A DNA stretch of 45,536 bases from an uncultured Clostridia bacterium (lineage in GTDB: Bacteria; Bacillota; Clostridia; Christensenellales; CAG-314). The notes under the pieces were generated by a model that had not been told where the DNA came from, did not search any database, and was given only the letters and a program-made list of their open reading frames with translations. Positions within the stretch are counted from its first letter, which is position 1. Each line of letters begins with the position of its first letter. A program made the position numbers and the translations under genes. The stretch lies in NCBI GenBank assembly GCA_947630455.1, contig CANRHP010000009.1, forward strand, positions 1-45,536, written 5' to 3'. This document shows, one piece after another, positions 24,480 through 33,540 of the stretch.

Positions 24480-25481
24480 TTACCATTTGTTTTGAGCGTG
24501 CTCACAAAACGCTACAAACGGAGGTATCTTCAATTTGGTGCCGTCGTCCAACACAACATGTCCTGTCCATTTGCCAAAAATTTGATGACATTTGTTGTGG
24601 ATCCACAGAACGTTGAGCTTTGTGAAATTGTCAAAAATGGGCTCGACATTGAACACAAAACGTTTGTCCGTATCGGTGTAATGATAGATATCTCCCACCT
24701 TTGTTTCCTGCACCTCACCCAGCTTGTACATCACGTTGTCATAGAAAAAAGCGTTTTCCGTTGCGGCGTCGGCGTTGCCGAATCCCCAGCCGATGTTGAA
24801 GCCGAAATTTTTCCCGTCAACGGTTGTACCGCCGTTTCCCCACGTCCACTCATGACTGTAGGGCCAAACGCCTCTGCCCCAATCCATCAGACCGAAACCG
24901 TTTTTTATTTGATATGCTACGTCCTCTATACGCACATAACCATTGACGATAAAACAGTTTTCTTTGTAATTGAGATACCAATGCTTCGGATTGTCAAAGG
25001 GAGTGGTAAGGACTATCTTTTCCTTCGACTTGCTAACGTTTGTCAGCATGAGATTGATTTCCGCGCGAATTCCACGATAATCGTTGCTTGTAAACGCAAG
25101 ACGGCGGAATTTGTCCGTTGTTTCAAACTGTACGCACAGGTTGTGAGAAAAATATTGCAGCGTGTGCGCTACCTCAGGATTGGTAGGCATATTGCGCTTG
25201 AAAGAAGGCTTGACGGAAGCCATCTTGCCGACGGAATGCTTGTCGCCCGTTGCAAGGTCGATAAGTGTAGCCGCAGCCTGCATTGCATAAGACACATGTC
25301 CAAGTGTAAGCTGCAGTACATAGCGGCTGTCGAAGTGGATTTGGTAAAAATCCCACTCCTTTAGACGGGACGATCGAGCGTGCTTTTTGTCCAAAACAAA
25401 ATTCATATGGCGCGAGTAACCCGTCGCCTTTAAATTGCCCTTTTCATCCAAAAGCTGTTGCGGACTAACGATTTCTGTCAT
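24480..25481 (-). CDS. DUF2804 domain-containing protein
   Basis: A 333-aa protein matching the whole length of the DUF2804 family: the opening QLLDEKGNLKATGYSRHMNF, the RLKEWDFYQI segment, a central stretch with KHWYLNYKENCFIVNGYVR, and a WGRGVWPYSHEWTWGNG motif rich in Trp and Gly. It has no signal peptide or membrane helices and would be cytoplasmic. The family resembles lipocalin-like or carotenoid hydratase-like beta-barrels, but the function of this group is unknown. It begins 3 bases after the Bax-inhibitor gene, so the two are translated from one message under one promoter. Confidence 0.85.
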   Translation of the reverse strand: MTEIVSPQQLLDEKGNLKATGYSRHMNFVLDKKHARSSRLKEWDFYQIHFDSRYVLQLTLGHVSYAMQAAATLIDLATGDKHSVGKMASVKPSFKRNMPTNPEVAHTLQYFSHNLCVQFETTDKFRRLAFTSNDYRGIRAEINLMLTNVSKSKEKIVLTTPFDNPKHWYLNYKENCFIVNGYVRIEDVAYQIKNGFGLMDWGRGVWPYSHEWTWGNGGTTVDGKNFGFNIGWGFGNADAATENAFFYDNVMYKLGEVQETKVGDIYHYTDTDKRFVFNVEPIFDNFTKLNVLWIHNKCHQIFGKWTGHVVLDDGTKLKIPPFVAFCEHAQNKW

Positions 25482-25484
25482 AGC

Positions 25485-26306
25485 TTATTTGTTTTTGGAT
25501 ATGCCAACCAGCATAATAATACGCAGAAGCAACTCCAAAATCTCCATGTAGAGATAGATTAAACTTGTTGTCAGACTGAACGCAAGTATCCACTCATATT
25601 TTTTGTCGGCGCCGACCTGTACCATATAGTCGATATTTTGTATATCCCAAAACACTGTTATGGTAGCAAAAATAACACAGAAAAATGCAATACCCGCCTG
25701 CACACCCAACAATAAAGCGACGTTGCCTGCGGAAGCGGCCAATAAATATACAATCGGAACACAAATGATCTCCACCAGTACAAAGCAGAGCATGGCAATA
25801 ACCAGTCCCAATGCAAAACGGCTGCTTATACGGGCGCCTAACGTTTTGTAAAACAACAAGCAAGCGGAAAACACGATTCCTGTACCCAAAAGCGCCGCAA
25901 GTGATACGCCCGGCACATAAAGATTGAGCATGCCCGCAATTGCGCCCAAAAACACGCCTTGCATTACACAATAAAGCGATCCGACAACCTTTGCCGCAGC
26001 GGGATTGAAAATAAGCACAATCGCCCCGATGAACATGGCAACACCGGCGACGCCGGCAAGGACAGCACCAACAGTAATCACCCGGAAAAGCTTATCCGGT
26101 TCAAGATTGCCCGCCGCAACATTATAGAGAGTAAGCCAAAGAGCCACCTCTGTGACTATGGCAATGCCTATCGTCAACAGCACCAAAAACACGCTTTTCC
26201 CCGTTACGCCCTTGTAAGTCGCAGCTTCCTGCTCTACAACCATTTCGCCGCGATTCTGACTGCGTACCCACCGCCGCATATATGGATTTCCGTATCTACT
26301 GTACAT
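25485..26306 (-). CDS. Bax inhibitor-1 / YccA family membrane protein
   Basis: A 273-aa protein with seven hydrophobic segments between about residues 40 and 270, the fold of the BI-1 (TMBIM/YetJ) pH-sensitive calcium-leak channels. A short basic N-terminal tail with a YGNPYMRRW-type sequence precedes helix 1, as in many bacterial YccA-like proteins. The C-terminal region (GADKKYEWILAFSLTTSLIYLYMEILELLLRII) matches the conserved end of the family. The ORF track starts at 26369; I chose the ATG at 26306, which follows AAGGAGG at ideal distance. It is first in an operon with DUF2804 and has a strong promoter overlapped by an inverted repeat. Confidence 0.88.
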   Translation of the reverse strand: MYSRYGNPYMRRWVRSQNRGEMVVEQEAATYKGVTGKSVFLVLLTIGIAIVTEVALWLTLYNVAAGNLEPDKLFRVITVGAVLAGVAGVAMFIGAIVLIFNPAAAKVVGSLYCVMQGVFLGAIAGMLNLYVPGVSLAALLGTGIVFSACLLFYKTLGARISSRFALGLVIAMLCFVLVEIICVPIVYLLAASAGNVALLLGVQAGIAFFCVIFATITVFWDIQNIDYMVQVGADKKYEWILAFSLTTSLIYLYMEILELLLRIIMLVGISKNK

Positions 26307-26351
26307 AATAACCTCCTTGATTGCTTTGCACAGTTGTAGTTTCAACAAATT

Positions 26352-26375
26352 ACTTGTATAGTATAACATACAAGT
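26352..26375. promoter_or_regulatory. Inverted repeat over the -10 box of the Bax-inhibitor operon
   Basis: Perfect 8-bp arms ACTTGTAT and ATACAAGT are separated by 8 bases that contain most of the -10 box. A repressor bound here would block RNA polymerase. No regulator gene is adjacent. The arms resemble the core of the palindrome at 8103-8120 (GTATGTAT/ATACATAC) but are not the same. Confidence 0.45.
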
Positions 26376-26388
26376 CTATTAAGTGCAA
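26360..26388 (-). promoter_or_regulatory. Promoter of the Bax-inhibitor/DUF2804 operon
   Basis: The minus strand has TTGCAC, a 17-bp spacer and TATACT, about 54 bases before the ATG at 26306. Confidence 0.6.
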
Positions 26389-26401
26389 GGCATTTTTTTA
26401 C

Positions 26402-26430
26402 TTGACAAATTTGTGTTCAAAAACTACAAT
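26402..26430 (+). promoter_or_regulatory. Promoter of glycyl-tRNA synthetase
   Basis: TTGACA, a 17-bp spacer and TACAAT form a near-consensus promoter. Transcription would start near 26437, leaving a leader of only about 23 bases, so there is no room for a T-box riboswitch. Confidence 0.7.
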
Positions 26431-26459
26431 GAAAGCACGAAATTACAGGGAGAAATACT

Positions 26460-27848
26460 ATGGCAGAGCTTACTATGGACAAGCTTGTAAATTTGTGCAA
26501 AGGACGCGGTTTTGTGTACGCAGGCAGCGAAATTTACGGCGGACTGAGCAACTCATGGGACTACGGTCCTTTGGGCGTGGAAATGAAAAACAACATCAAG
26601 CAAGTGTGGTACAGAAAATTCGTAAAGGAAAATCCGCTGAATGTCGGTATTGATTCGGCGATATTGATGAACCCCAAAACATGGGAAGCCAGCGGACATC
26701 TGAGCGGTTTCAGCGATCCCCTTATGGACTGCAAAAGCTGCAAAACCAGATATCGCGCGGATAATCTGATTGAGGAATATCAAGCAAAGCACGGCGTAGA
26801 TGTAAACGTAGCCTCGATGACCAATGAACAAATGCAGGACTACATCACAGAACACAAGATACATTGCCCCGTATGCGGCGAATGTGATTTTACTCCCATA
26901 CGCAAGTTCAATCTGATGTTCAAAACCTTTATCGGCGTTACGGAAAACAGCACTTCAACGGTGTATCTGCGTCCCGAAACGGCACAGGGTATATTTGTAA
27001 ACTTCAAAAACGTTTGCCGCACCACTCGCAGAAAACTGCCCTTCGGTATCGGTCAAATCGGCAAATCCTTCCGCAACGAAATCACTCCCGGTAATTTCAT
27101 CTTCCGCATACGTGAATTTGAACAAATGGAGCTGGAATTCTTCTGCAAGCCCGGCACCGACCTCGAATGGTTTGACTATTGGAAAAAGTTTTGCAAGGAT
27201 TGGCTGCTTGCTCTCGGAATGAAGGAAGAAAATCTGCGCCTGAGAGACCACGACAAAGAGGAGCTGTGTTTTTACAGCAAGGCAACCACGGATTTCGAAG
27301 TCAAATTTCCATTTGGCTGGGGCGAACTGTGGGGGATCGCCGACCGAACCGATTACGACCTGACACGGCACTCGCAAGTAAGCGGCGAAACACTCGACTA
27401 CACCGACCCAGTAACCGGTGAAAGATACATTCCCTATGTAATAGAGCCAAGTCTCGGCGCCGACAGAGCTTTCCTTGCATTCCTTGTAAATGCCTACGAC
27501 GAAGAGGTTGTCGGCGAGGGCGACACTCGCATAGTGCTGCACCTGCATCCGGAGCTTGCGCCCTTCAAAGCCTGTGTGCTGCCCCTTTCCAAAAAGCTTG
27601 CCGAGCCTGCAACAGCTCTTTACAACGATCTGCTCAAAGAATTTACCTGCGACTACGACGAAGCGGGCAGTATAGGTAAGCGCTACCGCCGTCAGGACGA
27701 GATCGGCACGCCTTTCTGCATCACAGTGGACTTTGACACGGCAACAGACAACTGCGTTACAGTGAGAGACCGCGACAGTATGCAGCAAGAACGTGTGCCC
27801 ATCGTCGAACTGAAAGAATATCTTAAAAAGAAAATTTTTATTTACTGA
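26460..27848 (+). CDS. glyQS: Glycyl-tRNA synthetase (single-subunit, class II)
   Basis: A 462-aa cytoplasmic enzyme charging tRNA-Gly. It is the dimeric alpha2 (eukaryote/Gram-positive) form, not the GlyQ/GlyS heterotetramer. Landmarks are the N-terminal [20 protein letters not shown] and [16 protein letters not shown], a zinc-like CKSCKTRY...CPVCGE pair in the insertion, [17 protein letters not shown] (motif 2 region), [19 protein letters not shown], and the motif 3 segment [13 protein letters not shown]. The anticodon-binding C-terminal domain follows ([28 protein letters not shown]). The length is normal. It begins with ATG after CAGGGAG, is transcribed alone from a strong promoter, and ends at a terminator. 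Confidence 0.97.
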   Translation: MAELTMDKLVNLCKGRGFVYAGSEIYGGLSNSWDYGPLGVEMKNNIKQVWYRKFVKENPLNVGIDSAILMNPKTWEASGHLSGFSDPLMDCKSCKTRYRADNLIEEYQAKHGVDVNVASMTNEQMQDYITEHKIHCPVCGECDFTPIRKFNLMFKTFIGVTENSTSTVYLRPETAQGIFVNFKNVCRTTRRKLPFGIGQIGKSFRNEITPGNFIFRIREFEQMELEFFCKPGTDLEWFDYWKKFCKDWLLALGMKEENLRLRDHDKEELCFYSKATTDFEVKFPFGWGELWGIADRTDYDLTRHSQVSGETLDYTDPVTGERYIPYVIEPSLGADRAFLAFLVNAYDEEVVGEGDTRIVLHLHPELAPFKACVLPLSKKLAEPATALYNDLLKEFTCDYDEAGSIGKRYRRQDEIGTPFCITVDFDTATDNCVTVRDRDSMQQERVPIVELKEYLKKKIFIY

Positions 27849-27863
27849 AAATAACATACTAAA

Positions 27864-27912
27864 GAGCTGTCGTAAGCGGAAAAAATTCGTTTGCGGCAGC
27901 TCCTTTTATTAT
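27864..27912 (+). terminator. Terminator of glycyl-tRNA synthetase
   Basis: GAGCTGTCGTAAGCG pairs with CGTTTGCGGCAGCTC (15 pairs with three wobbles) around a 9-base loop, followed by CTTTTATTATT. It begins 15 bases after the stop. Confidence 0.8.
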
Positions 27913-27925
27913 TACCTGTTAGATG

Positions 27926-27954
27926 ATAAGGGCCGCCGCTTGACGCGACAGCCC
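27926..27954 (-). terminator. Hairpin terminator of the 1775-aa surface protein gene
   Basis: On the minus strand GGGCTGTCGC and GCGGCGGCCC pair (10 pairs, two G-U) around GTCAA, 36 bases after the stop, followed by TTATCAT. The wobbles exist only on this strand, so it serves the minus-strand gene; the weak T tract lowers confidence. Confidence 0.6.
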
Positions 27955-27990
27955 TTTCTTTATACTTTTACAGTCGAATTGCTTAGTTGG

Positions 27991-30900
27991 TCAGCTCTTT
28001 TTTCTTTTTACTATTACTACCACAATAAGTACGGCTACGATTATTATTTCTGCTATGCAGATACAAAGCAATGCAACTTCCAAGCCGTTGCCGTCTTGTT
28101 CTTGAGAAGCAAGGACTGCTTTTGCCTCGTCAACCTTGGCACGTGCGGCTGTCAATGCGCTTGTTGCAGATTGTTCATCTGCTGCGCTCTCGATCGCTGC
28201 AAGTCCATCCGTTACGGATTTGTCGCTCAGAGACACACCGTTGCTTGCCGCATACAGTTTAAGCTCGTTTGCAGCCTGCTCCTTCGTTTCTTTGAGCACT
28301 TGTGCAGCGTCATTTGCCGCCTTGACCTCGTTTACCTTGGACTGAGCATCTTTCGATGCTTTTTCGACAGATTCCTCGTTTTCTGCGCTCTCAATTGCCG
28401 CAAGTCCGTCCATCACGGATTTGTCCTGCAATGAAAGTCCCAAGCTTGCAGCATATAGCATCAAGTCGTTTTCAGCAGCTTTCTTGGCTTCCGCAAGCTT
28501 GCGTGCAGCTTCTTCCTGTGCCTGCTTGTCCGCAGCCTCTTTGTCCAAAGCCGCTTTTGCGTCGTCTATACTCTTCTTCGCTGCCTGCAGTGCGGATGCA
28601 ATACCGCTTCCGTCAAGAGCCGTCTCGATAGCGTCGAGACCATCGGTTACGATTTCATCCCGCAGCGAAAGTCCCAGACCGGCAGCGTATACCATCAATT
28701 CGGTTTGAGCTTCTTTTCTTGCCTCCGCAAGTCTACGAGCTGCTTCGTTCTGTTCCTGTTGATCGCCGACTTCTTTGTCCAAAGCCGCTTTTACGTCGTC
28801 TACGTTCTCCTTTGCTGCCTGCAGCGCGGAAGTTATACCACTTTCGTCAGCAGCCTCGATAGCCACGATTCCGTCGGTCACAGACTTGTCTTGAAGAGAT
28901 ACGCCGAGACTTGCAGCGTACAACATAAGTTCGTTCTCAGCCGTTTTTCTTGCTTCCGCAAGCTTGCGTGCAGCTTCTTCCTGAGCCTGTTTGTCTGCCG
29001 CTTCTTTATCCAAAGCCGCTTTTGCGTCATCTATATTCTCCTTTGCTGACTGCAGTGCGGAAGTTATACCGCTTTCGTCAAGAGCATCCGCGATTGCGTC
29101 CAATCCATTGGTAACGGTTTCGTCCTGCATGGACAAGCCCTTGCTTGCCGCATAAAGCAGCAGGTCATTTTCGGCAGCGGTCTTTGCCGCGGCAAGCTCT
29201 TCGTCCTGAGTGAATACGGAGTTCATTGCTCTGCGCGCGTTGTTCACTATTCTACGCACCTGCTGCATAGTAAGCTCATCGGTAACCTCAAGCGCCTGCG
29301 CAGCGTCGGCATAGATAGCGTCGAATTGCGCCGAAGCGTCGGCGGAATAGGGATAGTCGTTGAGCAGCTGTTCTTTTTCATTGCCGAGCTCGGCAAGCAA
29401 GCTTTCAACATACGCAGAGATCTCGCATACCACGAAGCCCTCTTCATCTTTCATATAGCAGTAACCCTCTGCGATCATGCTTTCGTCAAATTCCGTCTTG
29501 GATTTGCCAGCAATGATCTTGTCGCCTTTGACAAGGGCGCTCTTATTCTTTGTTACTTCGTTTCCGTCTGCATCGCGTACGATCACTTTTTCCTCATCGA
29601 GCACATACGAATCGGACGGGAGCTTCTCTTCTCCGAAGTTCACGGAGAAGCCGCCGCCCGCAGTTTCTTCTTCGGTTGTGGGAACAGTGACTTCGGGAGC
29701 CAGTTCGTGGCTGCCATAGAGAGGATTTTTCTTCACCGCGGCGGTGCCTTTCGCCGTAATATCGGTTCCTGCGCCTTTGATCTCGATCTTTTTATCTGCG
29801 GTACCGGCATCAGCCCCGCCGACTAAATAACTATCAGGAGCTTCGATATCACAGCTTTCAAGCGTTAGGGCTTGACCGACCAATTGTCCCATAACCGAGC
29901 CGACATAACTGCCGCCGCAGCGATCCACAAAGTTTTTGACGGAGCCGTTCTTCACCGTTACAGAAGCCTCGGTGAAGCCGACAATACCGCCCATCTTCCA
30001 ATTGCCGTCCAGCGTGATTCCGTCTATCTCTATACCATCGATAAACAAATTGCTCCAAGTCTGACCTATAAAGCCACCGCCCATGATGTTCCCGGAATCC
30101 TGTGCCTGTGCAATAGTGACGTTGTGTATCTTGATATTTTTTGCAGCGGCTTCAAGGGAGTTGTGTCCTTGGTTGCCCTGTGCGATAACGCCGCCTACAA
30201 ACACCCAGCCTTTTTCAGTATTGTATTCATCAAAGTACCCGACTCCGCTGCCTCCTTCAAACTTGGAGTTCATTACGGTGACATTGCTGATCCTTGCCTC
30301 GCTGTTCGTTCCACCGAACAAGCCCGCGTTGATCTCAATTACATGGATGCCCTGGATGATGTAGTTTTCGCCATCTCCCTTTGCTCCGTCGAAAGTACCC
30401 CTGAATCTATTTGTTTGGTTGCCGACGGGGAAGAAGTCCTCTTCGTTATTCTGCACACCATAGGCAGCAAGGGCAATGGACGCATTGTCGGGTCTGTACC
30501 CAAAGTCGAGATCGGCTTTCAGACATACGGTCTTGTTGAGGAAAGAATCAACTCCGCTTGAAACATACAGCGCAAAGGCGTTCCAATCGCTGATCGAGTG
30601 TATCTCAAATGTGCCGCTTTCACTATATTTCTTATACCATTCCTGCGCTTTGAGATTGGGCGCGATCTTCACTTCATACAAAGTTTCATCACTGTATTGC
30701 TGCCCGGCTTCAATATATGCACCGTGCGTCTTCGCAAAATATTTGTCGAGAGATTCGATTTGACTGCCCTTGAAGAAACCGCCCGAAATATCCAGCACGG
30801 CGCCGTCGGAGACATTGAATGAGCCCTCATATATACCGCTCGGAATGGTGAGTTTGCCGCTCTTTACCGCAATGTCGCCCGTGACGGTCACATTCTGCAA

Positions 30901-33318
30901 CGCCGCGTCTCCTTCAATCGTAATGTCGCCTACGAGCTTGCCGTTGCGAAGAGTTGCACCGTTTTTAAGGGTGAGCGAGCCGCCGTCCTCAATCGTGAAT
31001 TGGCAACCAAGATAGAAGTCGAGGTCGAGTGTGACATCTTCGAGTTCCAGCGGCTCATTGAGCGTGGCGTTTCGAAGGAAGCTGACGACGCCGTCTGCGG
31101 CTTTCGCGGCTTCGATCGCGGCTTTGAGCTCTTCATATCTTTCGCCGCCCGCAATGAAGTTGTCTGTCTCTTCGAGGTGCGTGAGCGCAAATTTGCTTGT
31201 CCCCATCGCGATATATGTAAATTCCTCGAACGTGCTGCTGATATCTCCCCAATACGGGTCGGTGCTCTTCAGATCCCATGAAAACACGCTCGTGTGACCC
31301 TCTTCGATGATGAACTCATGAAGATCGAAAACAAACTTACTCGCTTTATTGGGGAAGCTGTAATTGTATGTATCGTTGTCCTTGACCTGGAAATTGATGT
31401 TTTTATAGGTATTGTTCGCTCTGCCGTCATCCCAAGCCACAAGGACGGGCGATGACGTGAGTTCGCCGTGTGCGCTTTCCGTGCCGAAATAGATCTCGGA
31501 GAGGATATTGCCGCCCTTGATCGTGACGACCGCATTCTCGACGGTTTTAAGGTTCTCTCCGATACAGAAGATCGCCTTTGCCTGACTTTGCCCGCCGTTT
31601 CCACCCTCAATGTCGGTATAGCTATTTTCATTGGGGAAATAGCCCGTCTGGCGGATAGTTCCGCTTTGAAGCTCGAACGACGCATATTGATTTTTGATAT
31701 TGATACCGCGTGCCCCAGTAGGTTTCGACTGACTCCCCTCAACGCTTGCGATGTTGAAAATCAGTTCACCCTCTTGCTTTGGCGTGCCGTCTTTTATGAT
31801 CAACTTAAACGGTTTGTCGGCGCCGAGATTACTGTCGTTTTCAAGAGCGATGGCAGCTCTGGACCCGTTAATAGAGGGGGCGTCCTTATCGGTGTATGTC
31901 AGCTTTTTACCGTTAAGGTCGATCGTCACGGTACCCGGCTTTGCATAGATATAGGTGTTTGTACCGTCCCACAGGTTCAACTGATCAAACGCAGCATCTT
32001 GTTCTGCCCTTATTGTGCGTGTGCCGTCTAAATTTCTGGTGGCATACAGCCATGCGGCGTTAAAATTCGAAAATTGCTTCTCGATGTCGCCTTCGGCGGT
32101 TACGGTAGCCACGACGGAGTTTTGGTCGATTGTCGTAACGCTGTAATAGTTCCCGATCTCGTCGGCAGGCTGCATCCACATATTCGGAGCGCAATAGATC
32201 GTGTAGTCCGTTTCCCATGTGCCGCCCGAAATAGTAACCTTATTTTCAAAGGTCTCGTCTATTTCATAAGAAGTAAGGGAGCCATAGTATGCGGGTATAT
32301 TGCATGTGACTTTGCTTCCGAGCGTGATGTTCTCGAGCCGCCCATTCGACCCGATAAACTTACCGCCCTCAATGACCACTTCGCAACCGCGATAAGGCTT
32401 GTAAGCCTCCAAGTACTTACCAAGTTTATCTTGTATATCATTCAGTAATTTCTCTTTTGTGCTGTCATTGAAAAAATCCCCGTCCTTGTTCACATCGGTC
32501 GAACTCCAAGCATAAGTATTCGTAGTAAAGATCGAACGGGTGAGAGAGCCGTCTTCGTCACGCGAAAACGAAATATCCTTAATCGTGAGGTCGGAGTCTA
32601 TCAGCTCGATGAACGCTCCGCTCTGCGGACCGAGAAATGTGCCGCCCTCGATCGTGACCGACGGCTTTTTCGTCCACTTGGTTTGATAGTCCCCATTGTC
32701 CACGTCTGCTTTGCTCGGATTTGTCGAACTCTTGATCATCGCGTAGGTGTTAAAGGAATAACCGTTAGGATTGTGGTAGGTCGGATTCGTCATGTTCACG
32801 TTCGTGATCAACGTGCCGTAGTTGTAGACGAGAACATCGCCCGGTTCATCATTTGTGATCAAGCCCGACTTGTCGGGAGATGTATCGATTAGTTCGAGTT
32901 TGCCGTCGATGTTGGAAACCGAAATGACCCACCATCCGCCTTCACGCTTCATTGTGTGACCGTTGAGGTCGATCACGAGGTTTCTCGCCCCTGTGCGAAG
33001 ACCGTATCGTTCGTCATTGGATTCCGTGTTTCCGTCGCCGTCTTTGTTACCGACCACAACATAGTCGTCCGCCGTGCCGATCACGATATCCGCCCCGAGA
33101 CGTATCTTATAGGGCGTATCCTGCCTCACATCAACCTTGAGAACTGCCTCTTTAAGCTCTTTCGCGCTGTTCACGGTGATGTCGGGCACGAACGTTTCTT
33201 CAGCATGACCTTGCTGAACGGAGCCGCATAAGCTGATGACTGCAATAGCAATCAACAAAAGCGCCAGCAACACAATAAAAACCGTTTGCAAAGTCAGTCT
33301 CAATTTTGTTTTGCTCAT
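27991..33318 (-). CDS. Giant surface protein: beta-helix-like body, five helical repeats, C-terminal membrane anchor
   Basis: A 1775-aa secreted protein. A long signal sequence (about residues 1-40, ending near GHAEE) precedes a region to about residue 900 with many short beta-strand repeats of the NGTLVGDITIEG or SGGTWETDYTI kind, as in right-handed parallel beta-helices. From about 905 to 1165 comes a GLUG-like region (INAGLFGGTNSEARISNVTV, FVGGVIAQGN). From about 1386 there are five helical repeats of 67-78 residues (consensus LMLYAASLGLSLQDKSVTDGL) resembling FIVAR-type modules. The C-terminus has one membrane helix (VALLCICIAEIIIVAVLIV) and KRKKS, with no LPXTG. The ATG has a good AAGGAGG site. 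The promoter carries a run of ten G. Probably an adhesin or surface-exposed structural protein; the ligand is unknown. Confidence 0.85.
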   Translation of the reverse strand: MSKTKLRLTLQTVFIVLLALLLIAIAVISLCGSVQQGHAEETFVPDITVNSAKELKEAVLKVDVRQDTPYKIRLGADIVIGTADDYVVVGNKDGDGNTESNDERYGLRTGARNLVIDLNGHTMKREGGWWVISVSNIDGKLELIDTSPDKSGLITNDEPGDVLVYNYGTLITNVNMTNPTYHNPNGYSFNTYAMIKSSTNPSKADVDNGDYQTKWTKKPSVTIEGGTFLGPQSGAFIELIDSDLTIKDISFSRDEDGSLTRSIFTTNTYAWSSTDVNKDGDFFNDSTKEKLLNDIQDKLGKYLEAYKPYRGCEVVIEGGKFIGSNGRLENITLGSKVTCNIPAYYGSLTSYEIDETFENKVTISGGTWETDYTIYCAPNMWMQPADEIGNYYSVTTIDQNSVVATVTAEGDIEKQFSNFNAAWLYATRNLDGTRTIRAEQDAAFDQLNLWDGTNTYIYAKPGTVTIDLNGKKLTYTDKDAPSINGSRAAIALENDSNLGADKPFKLIIKDGTPKQEGELIFNIASVEGSQSKPTGARGINIKNQYASFELQSGTIRQTGYFPNENSYTDIEGGNGGQSQAKAIFCIGENLKTVENAVVTIKGGNILSEIYFGTESAHGELTSSPVLVAWDDGRANNTYKNINFQVKDNDTYNYSFPNKASKFVFDLHEFIIEEGHTSVFSWDLKSTDPYWGDISSTFEEFTYIAMGTSKFALTHLEETDNFIAGGERYEELKAAIEAAKAADGVVSFLRNATLNEPLELEDVTLDLDFYLGCQFTIEDGGSLTLKNGATLRNGKLVGDITIEGDAALQNVTVTGDIAVKSGKLTIPSGIYEGSFNVSDGAVLDISGGFFKGSQIESLDKYFAKTHGAYIEAGQQYSDETLYEVKIAPNLKAQEWYKKYSESGTFEIHSISDWNAFALYVSSGVDSFLNKTVCLKADLDFGYRPDNASIALAAYGVQNNEEDFFPVGNQTNRFRGTFDGAKGDGENYIIQGIHVIEINAGLFGGTNSEARISNVTVMNSKFEGGSGVGYFDEYNTEKGWVFVGGVIAQGNQGHNSLEAAAKNIKIHNVTIAQAQDSGNIMGGGFIGQTWSNLFIDGIEIDGITLDGNWKMGGIVGFTEASVTVKNGSVKNFVDRCGGSYVGSVMGQLVGQALTLESCDIEAPDSYLVGGADAGTADKKIEIKGAGTDITAKGTAAVKKNPLYGSHELAPEVTVPTTEEETAGGGFSVNFGEEKLPSDSYVLDEEKVIVRDADGNEVTKNKSALVKGDKIIAGKSKTEFDESMIAEGYCYMKDEEGFVVCEISAYVESLLAELGNEKEQLLNDYPYSADASAQFDAIYADAAQALEVTDELTMQQVRRIVNNARRAMNSVFTQDEELAAAKTAAENDLLLYAASKGLSMQDETVTNGLDAIADALDESGITSALQSAKENIDDAKAALDKEAADKQAQEEAARKLAEARKTAENELMLYAASLGVSLQDKSVTDGIVAIEAADESGITSALQAAKENVDDVKAALDKEVGDQQEQNEAARRLAEARKEAQTELMVYAAGLGLSLRDEIVTDGLDAIETALDGSGIASALQAAKKSIDDAKAALDKEAADKQAQEEAARKLAEAKKAAENDLMLYAASLGLSLQDKSVMDGLAAIESAENEESVEKASKDAQSKVNEVKAANDAAQVLKETKEQAANELKLYAASNGVSLSDKSVTDGLAAIESAADEQSATSALTAARAKVDEAKAVLASQEQDGNGLEVALLCICIAEIIIVAVLIVVVIVKRKKS
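28084..29163 (-). repeat. Five tandem helical repeats in the surface protein
   Basis: Repeat units of about 234, 231, 234, 201 and 180 bp begin at each LLLYAAS/LMLYAAS/LMVYAAG/LKLYAAS motif. Units 1 and 3 share nearly identical segments such as IDDAKAALDKEAADKQAQEE. The similarity at DNA level could allow unit gain or loss by recombination. Confidence 0.85.
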
Positions 33319-33352
33319 ATTGTTTCCTCCTTTTGATTTTATCTACTTTCAA

Positions 33353-33378
33353 ATAGCAAATTTACCTACTTTTGCTAT
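33353..33378 (-). promoter_or_regulatory. Perfect 8-bp inverted repeat at the 5' end of the surface-protein mRNA
   Basis: On the minus strand ATAGCAAA and TTTGCTAT flank a 10-base loop. The predicted transcription start (about 33379) is adjacent, so the message would begin with this hairpin, which could protect the 5' end or serve as an operator. The leader also holds two imperfect copies of AAAGTAGRTAAA. Next to it, from 33330 down, is the AAAGGAGG ribosome site. Confidence 0.5.
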
Positions 33379-33385
33379 AGTATTT

Positions 33386-33415
33386 ATGATACCCCCCCCC
33401 CGTCGAAAATGTCAA
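33386..33415 (-). promoter_or_regulatory. Candidate phase-variable promoter: ten-G tract within the -35/-10 spacer
   Basis: The minus strand reads TTGACA, an 18-base spacer made of TTTTCGAC and ten G, then TATCAT. The -35 is perfect consensus and the -10 matches TATAAT at four of six. With nine G the spacer would be the ideal 17 bp. A homopolymer between -35 and -10 is the known layout of slipped-strand phase-variable promoters in surface-protein genes of pathogens. This is the only homopolymer of its kind that I noticed in the window. The G count itself may be variable or mis-called. Confidence 0.72.
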
Positions 33416-33540
33416 TAATTTATTAGCGAAATATCCGATTATTTTTTCGTTTTTTTTTAAGTTTATTTACAGAATTTGACGCTCTCTTTCGGCAAAAAAA
33501 GGCATTGAGACAACGGCAAAAGTTTTTTCGCGGCAAGCAA

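Noticed and set aside
26431-26459. T-box riboswitch before glycyl-tRNA synthetase
   Set aside because: The leader between the promoter and the ATG is only about 23 bases, too short for a T-box.
27991-28100. LPXTG sortase signal at the end of the giant surface protein
   Set aside because: The tail has a hydrophobic helix and KRKKS but no LPxTG-like motif before it.
28084-29163. CRISPR-like regular repeats
   Set aside because: The repeats are 180-234 bp, coding, in frame and without spacers; they encode protein modules.
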